Source of the DNA: Bacteroidetes bacterium GWF2_43_63
GTDB taxonomy: Bacteria; Bacteroidota; Bacteroidia; Bacteroidales; DTU049
Assembly (NCBI GenBank): GCA_001769275.1
Contig: MEOQ01000050.1
Coordinates: 188,421-252,420, forward strand
DNA length: 64,000 bases
Direction of reading: 5' to 3'
The translations under genes were made by a program, and so were the position numbers. This document shows, piece by piece, positions 38,901 to 45,408 of the stretch. The notes below the pieces were generated by a model that did no database searches, was not told the origin of the DNA, and saw only the letters and a list, made by a program, of their open reading frames with translations. Positions within the stretch are counted from its first letter, which is position 1, and every line of letters starts with the position of its first letter.

Positions 38901-39739
38901 GAACTCTTGAAATCATATGAACTGTTTTGCGATAGAACAACCTGTTTGTGTGTTTTTTCACCGTTTGAAAAAGTTGCAACAACATCAATGTTTCTTATTG
39001 ATCCAGGCTCATTATTCAGCGGAACAAACCCCTCAAATGCACTGTTAAAATACCGGAGCTTTGTGCCATTCGCTTCTATAGAGACCAGGTCGTCTGTTTT
39101 ATTCACCATTCCACTTAAATAAGCACTGTTGCCAAAATAGCTGCATGATTGTGGAATATTAACCTCAAGGGAGTTGTTACTTAATGCGTCATTAGAAATA
39201 ACAATACTGACATTTTTAATTTTATAGCTGGCACCAGATCCTTCAGGACTGCTGAATCGAATGATGTTTTTTCCAGATTGCAGCTGATTGAATGAAATTT
39301 TCTCGCGTTGATGACTCCATTCATTTTTTAATCTGACTATTAAACCTCCGTTGGCAATATTGTCATTAATACTTCGGCAAACAGAGGTGAAATCGGCCAC
39401 ACCAAACAGATCGTATTCAAGATAAATAGACTTGTTTTCCGGAATTATTCCATTAAGAAATATATCCAATTGATTGTCTGTCGGATCGTCAAATTCATCT
39501 TCTTGCGCAGCTCCAACCGAAAGAATCACATTGCCCGAAGTTGAGTATTTGCCACTCGTCACCAATGGCAATAGCAATTCGGGCTGATCGTTAGATGAAA
39601 AAGACCCAGGGCTGTTTTCAGCAGCTTCAATGATACTCTTATTGGGGAGATTATTTTTTGGTCTGTCGTTATGAGCAGACTGATTGGTAAGTGCGACAAA
39701 TGATGTAATAACAAGTCCGTAAATAATACTGTTTCTCAT
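29987..39739 (-). CDS. SpvB/FG-GAP/RHS polymorphic toxin with C-terminal nuclease-like domain
   Basis: A 3250-residue protein. An N-terminal hydrophobic signal-like segment (about 1-20) is followed by ~430 residues of beta-rich, unassigned sequence; a SpvB-type domain (about 455-640, with LSYPIQIPAGRQGMQPQLSL and GILGVGWNLASP); at least six FG-GAP calcium loops (for example DLNGDGLKDKI near 865, DVNADGYVDYI near 945, DINGDGLSDRI near 1655, DVNNDGLPDV near 1740, DINGDGFLDFV near 1830); many RHS/YD repeats (about 2180-2900); and the RHS core with YSYFGARYYD near 2970 and RLVDPDGL near 3010. A hydrophobic linker (about 3040-3095) leads to a variable tip: E3136, D3160 and E3169-x-K3171 fit a PD-(D/E)xK nuclease fold. 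The RHS shell should encapsulate the tip, as in TcB/TcC toxins. No T9SS signal is present. ATG at 39739 is preferred over a TTG three codons upstream. Confidence 0.9.
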   Translation of the reverse strand: MRNSIIYGLVITSFVALTNQSAHNDRPKNNLPNKSIIEAAENSPGSFSSNDQPELLLPLVTSGKYSTSGNVILSVGAAQEDEFDDPTDNQLDIFLNGIIPENKSIYLEYDLFGVADFTSVCRSINDNIANGGLIVRLKNEWSHQREKISFNQLQSGKNIIRFSSPEGSGASYKIKNVSIVISNDALSNNSLEVNIPQSCSYFGNSAYLSGMVNKTDDLVSIEANGTKLRYFNSAFEGFVPLNNEPGSIRNIDVVATFSNGEKTHKQVVLSQNSSYDFKSSEINQVSFKQVVALPENSININLDGFSLSGAAGSVKNQLTLSVTGLRTEDMPMLDADMVNVTALGAGYRCLPHGEHFANGVQLSIKYDSTLIPAGYGPEDIRTFYYDETKMDWSILPIDSVDVENNCILSTTTHFTDFINSILKTPEAPQTEAFTPTSMKDMAYADPLAGITIMGPPSANNTGTANLSYPIQIPAGRQGMQPQLSLSYNNEGGNGILGVGWNLASPAITVETRWGVPTYSDQYESEEYLVNGEQIVELVIAEEDTTRLQLVHQGTYRARGIEQETFFSYRIEGAFDRLIRHGNDPSNYWWEVVDKQGTRYYYGKYYSDATVNPSCVLQDGAGNIAHWALTEIRDMYGNYVKYEYIHESSFSRTPGTGGKEIYLSRIEYTGYDGAVTEQPKYSIDFTYTNNRNDYIISGRYGLLEVTDFLLREIDIKYDNLFVRSYVLGYKSGAYSKNLLCAIAEVSDEQSLTTVNSFKSCGEFVKDKTPGVKVHSFDYYEEVGVSFENTDQVLLSLYEIPEELHGSLVQFDEKQSLGKSKSISGGLGGTVSFGIGNPANKLNSIGGDASTSLSALFEKVMFVDLNGDGLKDKIVRENSELKFYRGELDPFNRLFYSATLTPPVIDLPDLGTNWSNSNTLGAEINVGCLGVSGSASMAWTKERNMTNKYFVDVNADGYVDYISEGDVYYNYPDASGIPEFTMETSATEQVVGDDPCYTIIRDGSIDPEFSETGDDAGLYRRDPVRMWIAPDLTDKQLRISSDIQRVNPQNLQNHKISYTIQHNGTIIHYGDIAADDFTAHNYSVCLNNVVEGDRIYFRILSDDIIGMDDVNWNTKIYSYKCQETPFVDADEKPLHDFIYSNDAVIHDGTYFTAPLSGVIKVTGVLNSPAQSDDLQFVIKHNQTAIHNVSFSNNTPIQNHTFSYSIPVTEGDSIPIKLLANTNVNWSDIDFSAVIEYVSAVNFQIIPNDPIFSIKYYPSLNMSIFPKRNCRAWPKVLSAGHYKVFPKLEYGLTPAGHTGTVVFTAKSTRKLLAKTVLIVVDGFIQGSPYIEFTLDPGATVFFEYFTSDPDLNEDVSMAKVYDNNLINDFKVGYHSLFDEDRKLFGNMYQGWGQFSYYDNAPASSYSVIDENELTYGSSNMSESYLSSFQFSTITSASSFQDVQNIFNGFGISDPSSLYFVPMSANREKDRWEDFTKSTYTEYYNSGSGGVITDLLGILTNLGLSGENSGSIPDFNNPVPESNSAGYVRAIHKFSKQKTESFSVSVSAGITESETTSNSYPEGYTDFTDLNGDKYPDIVSEKLIQYSTSYGGISNSKLDVQPEILISSGYAHSEGSSIGIGGIIHEGSKSQDPAKSKSSNISGSISYGITNSNSEVTFIYADINGDGLSDRIDRHTNMVAFNLGYRFSPFQAWDHQSISNSISDAQSISLGLSFFNKYNDSWAGGLCGSAANNYNTQSMMDVNNDGLPDVCINNGSSISAYINTGNSFVGTQTMNSSFTDKISYSKAYNVAGNIAYTIGFPIGFFKLAFSGYINGSYNISYEKYKIEDINGDGFLDFVYVGSDDQIHVNYGIPKKTNVLKTVHTPVQSSYTVDYALDYTDRKNPSSRWNMASLVVYDGVYGDGENKICYKFEYENAFYHRMERDFFGYETVWTKQFNNLSTSGVCYRITEEQYHNDFYLFKGLKKYDQISDGSQNMYVETVYKWDAKQISDGVVVNLSTADCFGPYYPAISDANKYYYEGTGMWQVRTRKSWVHGSHGNVKEYINYGDVADQTDDIHAYISYVNNQVLYNSDNLCAMVENLQVKDYQTILLQKRSAEYYTTGKVWKINAFEGSNMATTEINYDSYGNILDIFLPEDVNHQRLSYSSEYDNFVHTYTERTIDSWGNISSATYDLRHGLPLEVTDITGNKMKYTYDPGGRMKTVTGPNEILNGIAYTISCEYWDENSAGGNGFWAKTRHYDPMNTSTNNEFITVNFADGLGRSIQSKKKITENGVDVILVSGIGMLDSYGRVISISQPVTELSGSETTLNLSIQQINPTTTTYDVMDRPLVQNFPDGTQMSYLYDFGTDAFGTTCFKTKATDPKNKVTEKFTNGRGLNTSVTAPLSTITKFVYDPLGELIRSTDPENNMTTYEYDMLGRLLNREHPDAGKTKYTYDMAGNVLTTTTQNLANLNQEIKYYYSNLRLQRIEYPQNPEMNVYYEYGAPNSGNQSGRMTEMQDASGVQSFEYGNMGELIKNTHTFVVPAGAAYTFETDWEYDSWNRVKNITYPDGEVVSYHYNNGGQLTSMDGQKGPHMYSYITGVRYNKYGSRTYIGYGNGTYANYSYNPQNLRLTNLQSFQSNGVMMQNINYTYDNSGNITLLNNTAGYAYGNTGGGYRYEYEYDDLYRLTGARGMFSGFGNQQDYELSMSYSQSGNITTKNLYAETSLRGSINYVSYNNTYSYSTTQPHAVETAGTAQFKWDANGNMTERHNSGNVRNQCWDEENRLTTVHDKISIPMLSSYVYNAGGERVWKLSNSESTLMLRGRPVFTHMILNKTLYISPMMVMTDKEYTKHYFIEGERVCTKVGGGFHYAPTDPDGPTLHFINGNAATAAADAGNMVFRGVNCSGYPVSNVEIGPGLRPATNNLSRVERQQYFYHPDHIGSSSFITNATGYATEHLQYLPYGELFVDQTPPHNDFETRYKFSGKELDPETNYSYFGARYYDSDLSVWLSVDPMASQFPSHSPYNYCFNNPVRLVDPDGLAPDDPPWVYGQLYSNSLQAGHITSHDIKKNTIGAAAILLTPVMIFGGEAALPYLAQGALWFSGNPAAQFATVETGAFFANVLNPGPDDIAPTPGPGGEIGNFVESIIKNPYTSKQLGNMGECALRMVYGGGKKSFNTALGWRFVDNFANGVAYESKVGYTSATQFVQQQFNKDIELLKSGAVDEVVWTFYRSPVTNSVGASQPLLKMFENAQKNGYNIRTQILNLPTEAIEQGAR

Positions 39740-39753
39740 GTCAGACAAATTTA

Positions 39754-41298
39754 TTATTGAACAATGAATTTAATGATTCTGCTTTCAGATTCTGCTTTCA
39801 GAAGAAACAGATAGCACCCTTTACTATTAAGGAACCCCCTCACTGAATAATTGTCAGAACCACTAAAATTCCTGATTTCCAGAATCCGGCCGTTTTCATC
39901 CTGAATGGTTAGCTTCACTTTTTCTTGTTTCACAAGCTGTATCATCACCCTGTATTCTCCCATGGATGGATTCGGGCAAACGTCAAAAGAAGCAATATCA
40001 TTTATTGCAATTGCATGGTCGGGCTTTGTGGATTCACTGCCTGTATTTTCTGAATTATCACCAGTTAATTGACTTCGGTCATTCACATCCGGAATGTTTT
40101 CTATCTGAAAAGTGAACGCATCGCTGCCCGAGTTGTCAGTATCCCAGAAAACATTATCGAAGTAATAATACCCAAGGCTATCGCTGCTGTCAGCAAAAAT
40201 TACGGTGGTTGTTGAGTCCGGAAATGTGAAATCGGTTTCGCCGTTGACAACTAGATTCACATTTATTGAATCTGGAATTCCGGGAGCATAGAGCTTTAGA
40301 TGCGTATTTGTCGCGTTCACGGTAATTCCGGAGCATATCATTAGCCATTGTTGCGATGATAGTCCAGAAATGCCTCCGGTTCTCAAAGTGTCATTAGAAA
40401 TATTTGTGAGTGTATCACCATTGTCGCCCCAGATCAAATAATCAAGTTCCTGCATTTCGTTTGGGTTGTTTTTATTGCAATCAGCTAATGATCCAGATGA
40501 AATAGTCAGTGGGGCTTCACCGCCGATGGCGGCACTTTGTTTTTGATTAATATTGATTAGGCTGTCTTTTCCAAGTCCGGCAATACTATTTTTAAAATCA
40601 ATATTCTCCTTATAATCCCATAATACCTCACCGTTTGAGTTCATGTAATCCAGTCCTTCCATGCCTATACCGTATTTAATAGCAAGATAAGTATGAACTT
40701 TTGTAATTTCTTCATATGTAAGAGTGGTGTCATAAAACATGAATTCTGCAAATTTTCCTTCAAACCCGAGTTGATCTCCGCCCAGGACTTTGAGATTCGA
40801 CATAGAAGAATCAATATTCTGATCATTCCATGAATACAGGAGCATGTTCAATGCAGGCATAGCCGGCGTACTGTCAGCATAGGTCCATGTTGTATCTGTG
40901 CCACGAATGTAATTCGTACTTACTTCTAAAACCGAGGCCGAATCAGCCCTTAACGACCAAAGACCGAATGCGCTACTACTTGCATTTGATTTATAAACTG
41001 CAAAAACGCAATAGGAAGCAACCGGCGATGGGAAATAGGCTATTTGCAGAGGTTGTGATGAGGAATCAAAAACCAGACAAGGTTGATAGTTTATATATCC
41101 TGAATCAGCTACAAAAAAGCCAGACGAACTCATAGCATTTAATCCGTAGCCGCTCACGTCCTGCCAATATCCGCTGTCGCCTGGAGTTTCAGCAGATAAC
41201 CAGACCCGCGGAGAAATTAACTCGGGGAATTGAGCCTGTAGGTTCACTGCATATAAAAATGACAGAAAAACTATAAAAAATCCACGAAAAGTGCCCAT
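39754..41298 (-). CDS. LamG-like T9SS type A secreted protein, toxin operon
   Basis: A 514-residue protein with a signal peptide (1-22, ending LQA|Q). Residues about 25-215 look like a concanavalin/LamG-type beta sandwich (WLSAETPGDSGYWQDVSGYGLNA, FAEFMFYDTTLTYEEITKVHTYLAIKYGI). The last ~80 residues (VCPNPSMGEYRVMIQ ... GCYLFLLKAESESRIIKFIVQ) are a T9SS type A sorting domain. It ends 14 bases before the RHS toxin gene and should be co-transcribed. A role in anchoring or presenting the toxin at the cell surface is plausible because it alone carries a secretion signal of this type. Confidence 0.85.
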   Translation of the reverse strand: MGTFRGFFIVFLSFLYAVNLQAQFPELISPRVWLSAETPGDSGYWQDVSGYGLNAMSSSGFFVADSGYINYQPCLVFDSSSQPLQIAYFPSPVASYCVFAVYKSNASSSAFGLWSLRADSASVLEVSTNYIRGTDTTWTYADSTPAMPALNMLLYSWNDQNIDSSMSNLKVLGGDQLGFEGKFAEFMFYDTTLTYEEITKVHTYLAIKYGIGMEGLDYMNSNGEVLWDYKENIDFKNSIAGLGKDSLININQKQSAAIGGEAPLTISSGSLADCNKNNPNEMQELDYLIWGDNGDTLTNISNDTLRTGGISGLSSQQWLMICSGITVNATNTHLKLYAPGIPDSINVNLVVNGETDFTFPDSTTTVIFADSSDSLGYYYFDNVFWDTDNSGSDAFTFQIENIPDVNDRSQLTGDNSENTGSESTKPDHAIAINDIASFDVCPNPSMGEYRVMIQLVKQEKVKLTIQDENGRILEIRNFSGSDNYSVRGFLNSKGCYLFLLKAESESRIIKFIVQ

Positions 41299-41998
41299 AA
41301 ATATTGTTTTTTGGAAAAATTATTTGCAAAGAGCCAAAATTTTGGGTTAAATAACTAAGAAATTTAACACGAACAAGTACTTTAGTATTTAATTAACTAT
41401 TAGTTGACGGTTGTTATAATTTAGAAAAAGTTGGAAACCAAGTTAGTGATTCAATATTTCATTTGGTCAAGCAATAGTTAGTGTCAATTTTGATGAGTGC
41501 ATTCAGCTTAGAATGAAATAATGAAATCTCTTCATGTAACTAAAATCAAATGTTCTCCATTTTCTCAACCCCCTTTCACCCCCTCCACCAACGTCTTCAC
41601 CAGCTTTTCCTTGTTGCTTGGATTTATTTTCCAAATAATGGAAATAGCCACTACTGATTTTTAAGACTTTTCGTTCAATAGGAGGGTGGTCAATTTGCAG
41701 CGGCGCACACTGGTCAAAACAAACGGCGCGGGGTGGTCAATTTGCTCCGGCGCGAGTTGATTATTTGGAGTTTGTACCAATTAGTGAAGCGCTTTTCACG
41801 GAGAACTCAATCAATTGTCGCTCTTTATTGACATTTCTTATTATACGAGCCATTGAGTGGGCACAATTACCATTCAACCGGAGCGTTACAGATGTGTGAC
41901 AGTGCATTTTTTCTATTGAGATTCAGAGAAACATTGTTTAAAATTTTGTACATTTGAATCTACATATTGTTAAGACTAAAAACATCGGGAGAAAACAC
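41299..41998. other. AT-rich spacer with an IS21-like remnant
   Basis: The 700 bases hold the IS21-like end at 41640-41753 and, on the minus strand at about 41577-41680, an open stretch ending NPSNKEKLVKTLVEGVKGG and a stop that may be the tail of a lost gene. A TACATTTG box (41949-41956) lies 43 bases before the next start codon. No other gene is seen. Confidence 0.5.
41640..41753. mobile_element. IS21-like terminal repeat remnant, copy 1
   Basis: Contains three ~23-bp units TGGTCAATTTGCAGCGGCGC, TGGTCAAAACAAACGGCGCG and TGGTCAATTTGCTCCGGCGC. Such multiple terminal units with TGGTCAA are typical of IS21-family ends, where IstA binds. No istA or istB gene remains. Copies 2 and 3 are at 43606-43722 and 44837-44899. 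Confidence 0.65.
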
Positions 41999-42520
41999 AT
42001 GCAGTTTGATTTCTGGAACATTATCAGCATATTTATTGGCGTATTCTTGGCAATTTTGCTTTTCTACTTGACAGAAATCATTCGGAAAAACAAAACAAAG
42101 CCAATTGATGATGCTCAAATGCAGCGAATCGCCTTAGCCGAAGGAGTTATTTGGCTTGCACCGGTAATTAATTTTCTTCAAAAATGTGTATTACTTGCAG
42201 AAGATTTTAATAACGGTCAAATTAGCGACAGTGCTTTAATTAAAGCATGGCCAAAGATTAATCTGAAAGAACTTGAAACTGAAAAGGGTAAAGAATCAAT
42301 GCCTTGGTTACCCTCTGAGGTTTTTCATCGCGGGATGGAGTTGATTGCTCAGCTTGATTATTGCCAACCCCTGTTCCCAGAAGCATTGTTCACATCATTT
42401 GATTCGAAAGAAGATGGCACAAGTAACATTCATGGCCATATTGACCGGCTAAGAACGTTGCTAATAGATTTTCAAACGTTTGATAGAGAATTGCGAATTC
42501 TGATTTCAAAATTCCACTAG
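41999..42520 (+). CDS. Membrane-anchored protein of unknown function
   Basis: A 173-residue protein starting MQFDFWNIISIFIGVFLAILL, with one membrane helix (about 6-26) followed by a basic RKNKTK stop-transfer and a soluble cytoplasmic domain of about 140 residues with no motif I recognise. The ATG at 41999 has a GGGAG about seven bases upstream; an in-frame TTG at 41954 overlaps the TACATTTG box and is rejected. It stands alone between IS remnants. Confidence 0.6.
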   Translation: MQFDFWNIISIFIGVFLAILLFYLTEIIRKNKTKPIDDAQMQRIALAEGVIWLAPVINFLQKCVLLAEDFNNGQISDSALIKAWPKINLKELETEKGKESMPWLPSEVFHRGMELIAQLDYCQPLFPEALFTSFDSKEDGTSNIHGHIDRLRTLLIDFQTFDRELRILISKFH

Positions 42521-42651
42521 TAATCAACTTGTCCTTTCATGTATCACTTTTTGCAATCTTTTATGAAGATTGGGTATGAACGCCGATACTTGAAGACACA
42601 CAACTTCCCATACCCTTTTTGACCCCCAAGTTGGCAAGAGACCAGCCCTAA

Positions 42652-43344
42652 TCAATTTCCCAATACGCCCCAAATATCTGCAATTTCAGTCACCTTGATT
42701 AGGTTTGGGTGTTCAGCTGGTTCCGTTTCGGTCTCGTGCTGCCAGGTGACATGGTAGGGTATATAAATGGCGGTGCCGCCCAGGCCAATGACTGGCAGAA
42801 TGTCGGATTTGAGTGAGTTGCCGACCATCATAAAGTCAGACGGGCTTATATCCAGCTTTTTGAATAGTAGCTGATAATCAGTTTCTGTCTTATCGCTCAT
42901 TATTTCAATATGATGAAAATGTTTTTCAAGACCAGCCTTTTTAAGCTTGCGTTGTTGATCGAGCAAATCGCCTTTTGTTGCTATAACAACAGTGTAGCGG
43001 GTTTTCAATTCGGTCAGAATATTTTTAACATCGCCTAAAAGAACAACGGGTTTATCAATGAGTTCTTTGCCCATTTCCAAAATAGCATTTATTGTTTTAG
43101 CAGATACCTTTTTCTTACTCACTTTGATTGCAGTCTCAATCATTGACAATGAAAATCCTTTTGCACCATATCCATACAGGCTCATATTCTGGATTTCAGT
43201 TTCCAGTAGTGCTGACGAAACCTGCTCCGGAGTGGCATACTCATGCATCAACTCGCATAATTGCTGTTCTGTTTCCTGATAATAGGGCTCATTAATCCAC
43301 AATGTGTCATCTCCATCAAAGGCTATTACTTTTATCCGGCTCAT
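42652..43344 (-). CDS. HAD-superfamily hydrolase
   Basis: A 230-residue HAD phosphatase. Motif I FDGDDTLW (Asp nucleophile near residue 10) is followed by a helical cap (about 20-95), motif II IATKGD, motif III Lys region, and motif IV MMVGNSLKSDI with the magnesium-binding Asp. DxDDT and the cap type suggest a small-molecule phosphatase similar to YjjG/PGP; the substrate cannot be told. Starts at an ATG without clear promoter box. Confidence 0.9.
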   Translation of the reverse strand: MSRIKVIAFDGDDTLWINEPYYQETEQQLCELMHEYATPEQVSSALLETEIQNMSLYGYGAKGFSLSMIETAIKVSKKKVSAKTINAILEMGKELIDKPVVLLGDVKNILTELKTRYTVVIATKGDLLDQQRKLKKAGLEKHFHHIEIMSDKTETDYQLLFKKLDISPSDFMMVGNSLKSDILPVIGLGGTAIYIPYHVTWQHETETEPAEHPNLIKVTEIADIWGVLGN

Positions 43345-43605
43345 AAATTTTTGAATAAGACTTTTTAATTGATTTTGTTTTGGGGCTTTGCATCATAGAG
43401 GCAAGGTGTAGAATGCAATTTTGTGCTTGTTCTTGCAGTTTCTTATTTGCAAAATTGAAATTGGGAATGCAAAGATAATATTGCTAAAGTTGATTTTTAG
43501 TGATTTAACAGGATTGCTTGAAACGAGTAGGACAGATTCTGTTGAGAAATGGTAATACGCCAGCCTAAACGCATGAAAACAGATCATATCGATTTTTCCA
43601 ATTTT

Positions 43606-43722
43606 GGAAATAGCCACTACTGATATTTTAGACTTTTCGTTCAATAGGAGGCTGGTCAATTTGCAGCGGCGCACACTGGTCAAAACAAACGGCGCGGGGT
43701 GGTCAGTTTGTATCGGCGCCAG
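43606..43722. mobile_element. IS21-like terminal repeat remnant, copy 2
   Basis: Nearly identical to 41640-41753, from GGAAATAGCCACTACTGAT through GGTGGTCAGTTTGTATCGGCGCC. Both copies are in the same orientation, about 1.97 kb apart, and flank the 41999 and HAD genes. Confidence 0.65.
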
Positions 43723-43744
43723 CTGTTTTTTTCAGCATTTTTCC

Positions 43745-43945
43745 CAAAATCAGGCAAAAAAGTTTTCAAAATCGGACAATTTTACGGCGAAAATGGACGG
43801 TTTTCGGACGATTTCAGACGATTTTGGACGTTTTTCAGGCGATTTTGGGTAAATTCGGGCGTTTTTCAGGCGATTCCGGGTAATTTCGGGTAATTCTCGG
43901 GCGATATTTGGTAATTCCAGAAAATTTCTGGCGAAAATTGTTTTG
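43745..43945. repeat. Degenerate GGCGATTTT-type low-complexity repeat
   Basis: About 200 bases made of short, diverged units such as GGACGATTT, CAGGCGATTTTGGG and GGGTAATTTCGGG. The period is irregular. No coding potential is supported. Confidence 0.6.
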
Positions 43946-44023
43946 AAATTGAATGTTTTGTGGCGAATTCTGAATGATTACAAAAATATTCAGTAGAAAT
44001 CATGGCAAATTGTCGGGCGTGTG

Positions 44024-44083
44024 GGGGAGTGTTCAAAAAAGTGTGTCAATTTCTGGGAGTGATCAACAAAGTGTGTCATTTGC
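44024..44083. mobile_element. Second type of IS-end-like direct repeat
   Basis: GGGAGTGTTCAAAAAAGTGTGTCA and GGGAGTGATCAACAAAGTGTGTCA follow each other directly (about 30-bp period). The shape (two subterminal units with TGTGTCA) again recalls IS21-family ends, but of a different element than the TGGTCAA copies. Confidence 0.45.
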
Positions 44084-44233
44084 AAGTTGAAAAATGCTGC
44101 GATTTTTTTATGCAAATGAAGTGTTTGCAAACAAATCGGTCATGTTTTTTCAGGAATCCAGTTGATTGCATAAAGGTTTTGAGCAAATTGATGTCGCCGA
44201 AATGAAATTGCGGAAATAATGTATTTTTGAAGT

Positions 44234-44578
44234 ATGGCATTTACACAAACAGAAGAAAACGACGTCCGGAATCTCATGCACTTGTTCATTGAAGATCTGC
44301 GACCACCGGAACATATCAGGCCGAAACTCGATTTTGGATATAGAATCGAAGATCAGAATATTTTCATTTTCGAAATCCGTCCGCAATGGAATAAACCGGA
44401 AATCATACGCCATTACGATTTCGCAAAAATCTCGTTCGTGCGAAATACCAGCATCTGGAAAATCTATTGGATGCGCGGAAACCTGCAATGGTATGCATAT
44501 GAGACACCCTCAACCGGATCTTTGAAAGCTGCCTTGATGCTGATAAAGAAGGATAAGCATTCTTGCTTTTTTGGGTGA
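44234..44578 (+). CDS. DUF3024-like protein
   Basis: A 114-residue protein. FEIRPQWNKPEIIRH, WKIYWMRGNLQWYAYE and the end DKHSCFFG match the pattern of DUF3024 proteins (family function unknown; typically near 110 residues). A -7 box TATTTTTG (44222-44229) ends five bases before the ATG, giving a very short or absent leader. It sits between IS remnants and has no obvious partner gene. Confidence 0.75.
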   Translation: MAFTQTEENDVRNLMHLFIEDLRPPEHIRPKLDFGYRIEDQNIFIFEIRPQWNKPEIIRHYDFAKISFVRNTSIWKIYWMRGNLQWYAYETPSTGSLKAALMLIKKDKHSCFFG

Positions 44579-44589
44579 GACATTCCAAA

Positions 44590-44836
44590 ATGTTGGAAAA
44601 CAATTCTGGTGAATGCACCGTGGATATTTATGAAGTAACTAAAAAGGTAACTAAGGAAGTTACAGTACTGGCTTAAGAAATCAACAAAAGTTTCTATGAA
44701 AGTAACTAAGAAAGTATCGATTGACGTTTATCCAGATTTCGGGAAACTAAAAAAGCTTAAGCATTTAATGGTAACTGACTTCACTCATTCATGTCGCAGC
44801 GCACTCAGTGCCACTAAAGAAATAGAGATCTATAAA
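44590..44836 (+). other. Possible gene remnants before the metal island
   Basis: Two short frames share a repeated codon string (ATGAAGTAACTAA and ATGAAAGTAACTAAGAAAGT): 44590-44676 (ends VTKKVTKEVTVLA) and one from 44696 (starts MKVTKKVSIDVYPDFGKLKK) that runs into the IS21-like end at 44837 and stops at 44920. They are probably duplicated or truncated gene starts, not intact genes. Confidence 0.35.
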
Positions 44837-44899
44837 GGGGTGGTCAATTTAAAACGGCGCACACTGGTCAAAACAAACGGCGCGGGGTGGTCAATTTGG
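44837..44899. mobile_element. IS21-like terminal repeat remnant, copy 3
   Basis: TGGTCAATTTAAAACGGCGC, TGGTCAAAACAAACGGCGCG and GTGGTCAATTTGG: the same three-unit core as copies 1 and 2 without the GGAAATAGCC flank. It ends 45 bases before the Fur-family gene and marks the left edge of the metal efflux island. Confidence 0.6.
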
Positions 44900-44943
44900 T
44901 TGGCTTATGCACAAAGATGAGCGAAAATATATAACTTTGCAAA

Positions 44944-45342
44944 ATGATTAAGTTAAGTAACAGAAATATCAAACCCACTGCAATGCGTGAACTTGTATTA
45001 AAAGTGCTAGCAGATCAAAAAGCAGCAATAAGTCTTGCTGATCTTGAAAATAAATTTGAAAAGGCAGATCGAAGCACTTTATACAGAACGCTGAAAACCT
45101 TTGAGGAATACAAGCTGATTCACAGTATAAATGATGGCTCAGGTTCGGTCAAATATGCTTTGTGTCAGGATACTTGCGAATGCCTCCCAGAAGACCTCCA
45201 TGCACATTTCTTATGTTCAAAATGTAATCAGACATTTTGTTTACATGATTTTGCTATTCCTGAAATAAAGCTACCATCCCAGTTTAAACTCAAAGATGTA
45301 AATATAATATTAAAAGGTATTTGTGCGAATTGTAAAAAATGA
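44944..45342 (+). CDS. Fur-family metal-responsive regulator
   Basis: A 132-residue Fur-type repressor. The N-terminal winged helix (about 10-75) contains DRSTLYRTLKTFEEYKLIH, the DNA-recognition helix; LHAHFLCSKCNQTFCLHDF (about 80-98) holds the regulatory metal ligands and the first CxxC, and CANC near the C-terminus completes a structural zinc site. Whether it senses Fe, Zn or another metal cannot be told. It is followed by a matching palindrome and the efflux genes, so it very likely controls them. A TAACTTTG box (44932-44939) ends four bases before its ATG, so the mRNA may be leaderless. Confidence 0.92.
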   Translation: MIKLSNRNIKPTAMRELVLKVLADQKAAISLADLENKFEKADRSTLYRTLKTFEEYKLIHSINDGSGSVKYALCQDTCECLPEDLHAHFLCSKCNQTFCLHDFAIPEIKLPSQFKLKDVNIILKGICANCKK

Positions 45343-45346
45343 ACTT

Positions 45347-45361
45347 TGCAACTCAGTTGCA
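45347..45361. promoter_or_regulatory. Fur-box-like operator
   Basis: TGCAACT-C-AGTTGCA is a perfect 7-1-7 palindrome, the 7-1-7 geometry typical of Fur-family sites. It lies four bases after the stop of the Fur-family gene and 12 bases upstream of the -7 box of the efflux operon, so a bound repressor would cover the -33 region. Confidence 0.7.
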
Positions 45362-45373
45362 TTAGGAAAATAT

Positions 45374-45381
45374 TACTTTTG
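45374..45381 (+). promoter_or_regulatory. -7 box of the metal efflux operon
   Basis: TACTTTTG fits TAnnTTTG. No -33 element is at ideal distance (TTTG at 45345-45348 is 25 bases upstream). The first gene starts at 45409. Confidence 0.5.
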
Positions 45382-45408
45382 TAGTGAAAAAGTTTTTATT
45401 TCATTGTT

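Noticed and set aside
43393..43683. 96-codon minus frame over the second IS21-like copy
   Set aside because: It crosses the IS end and has no domain; the start of its protein is made from the terminal repeat.
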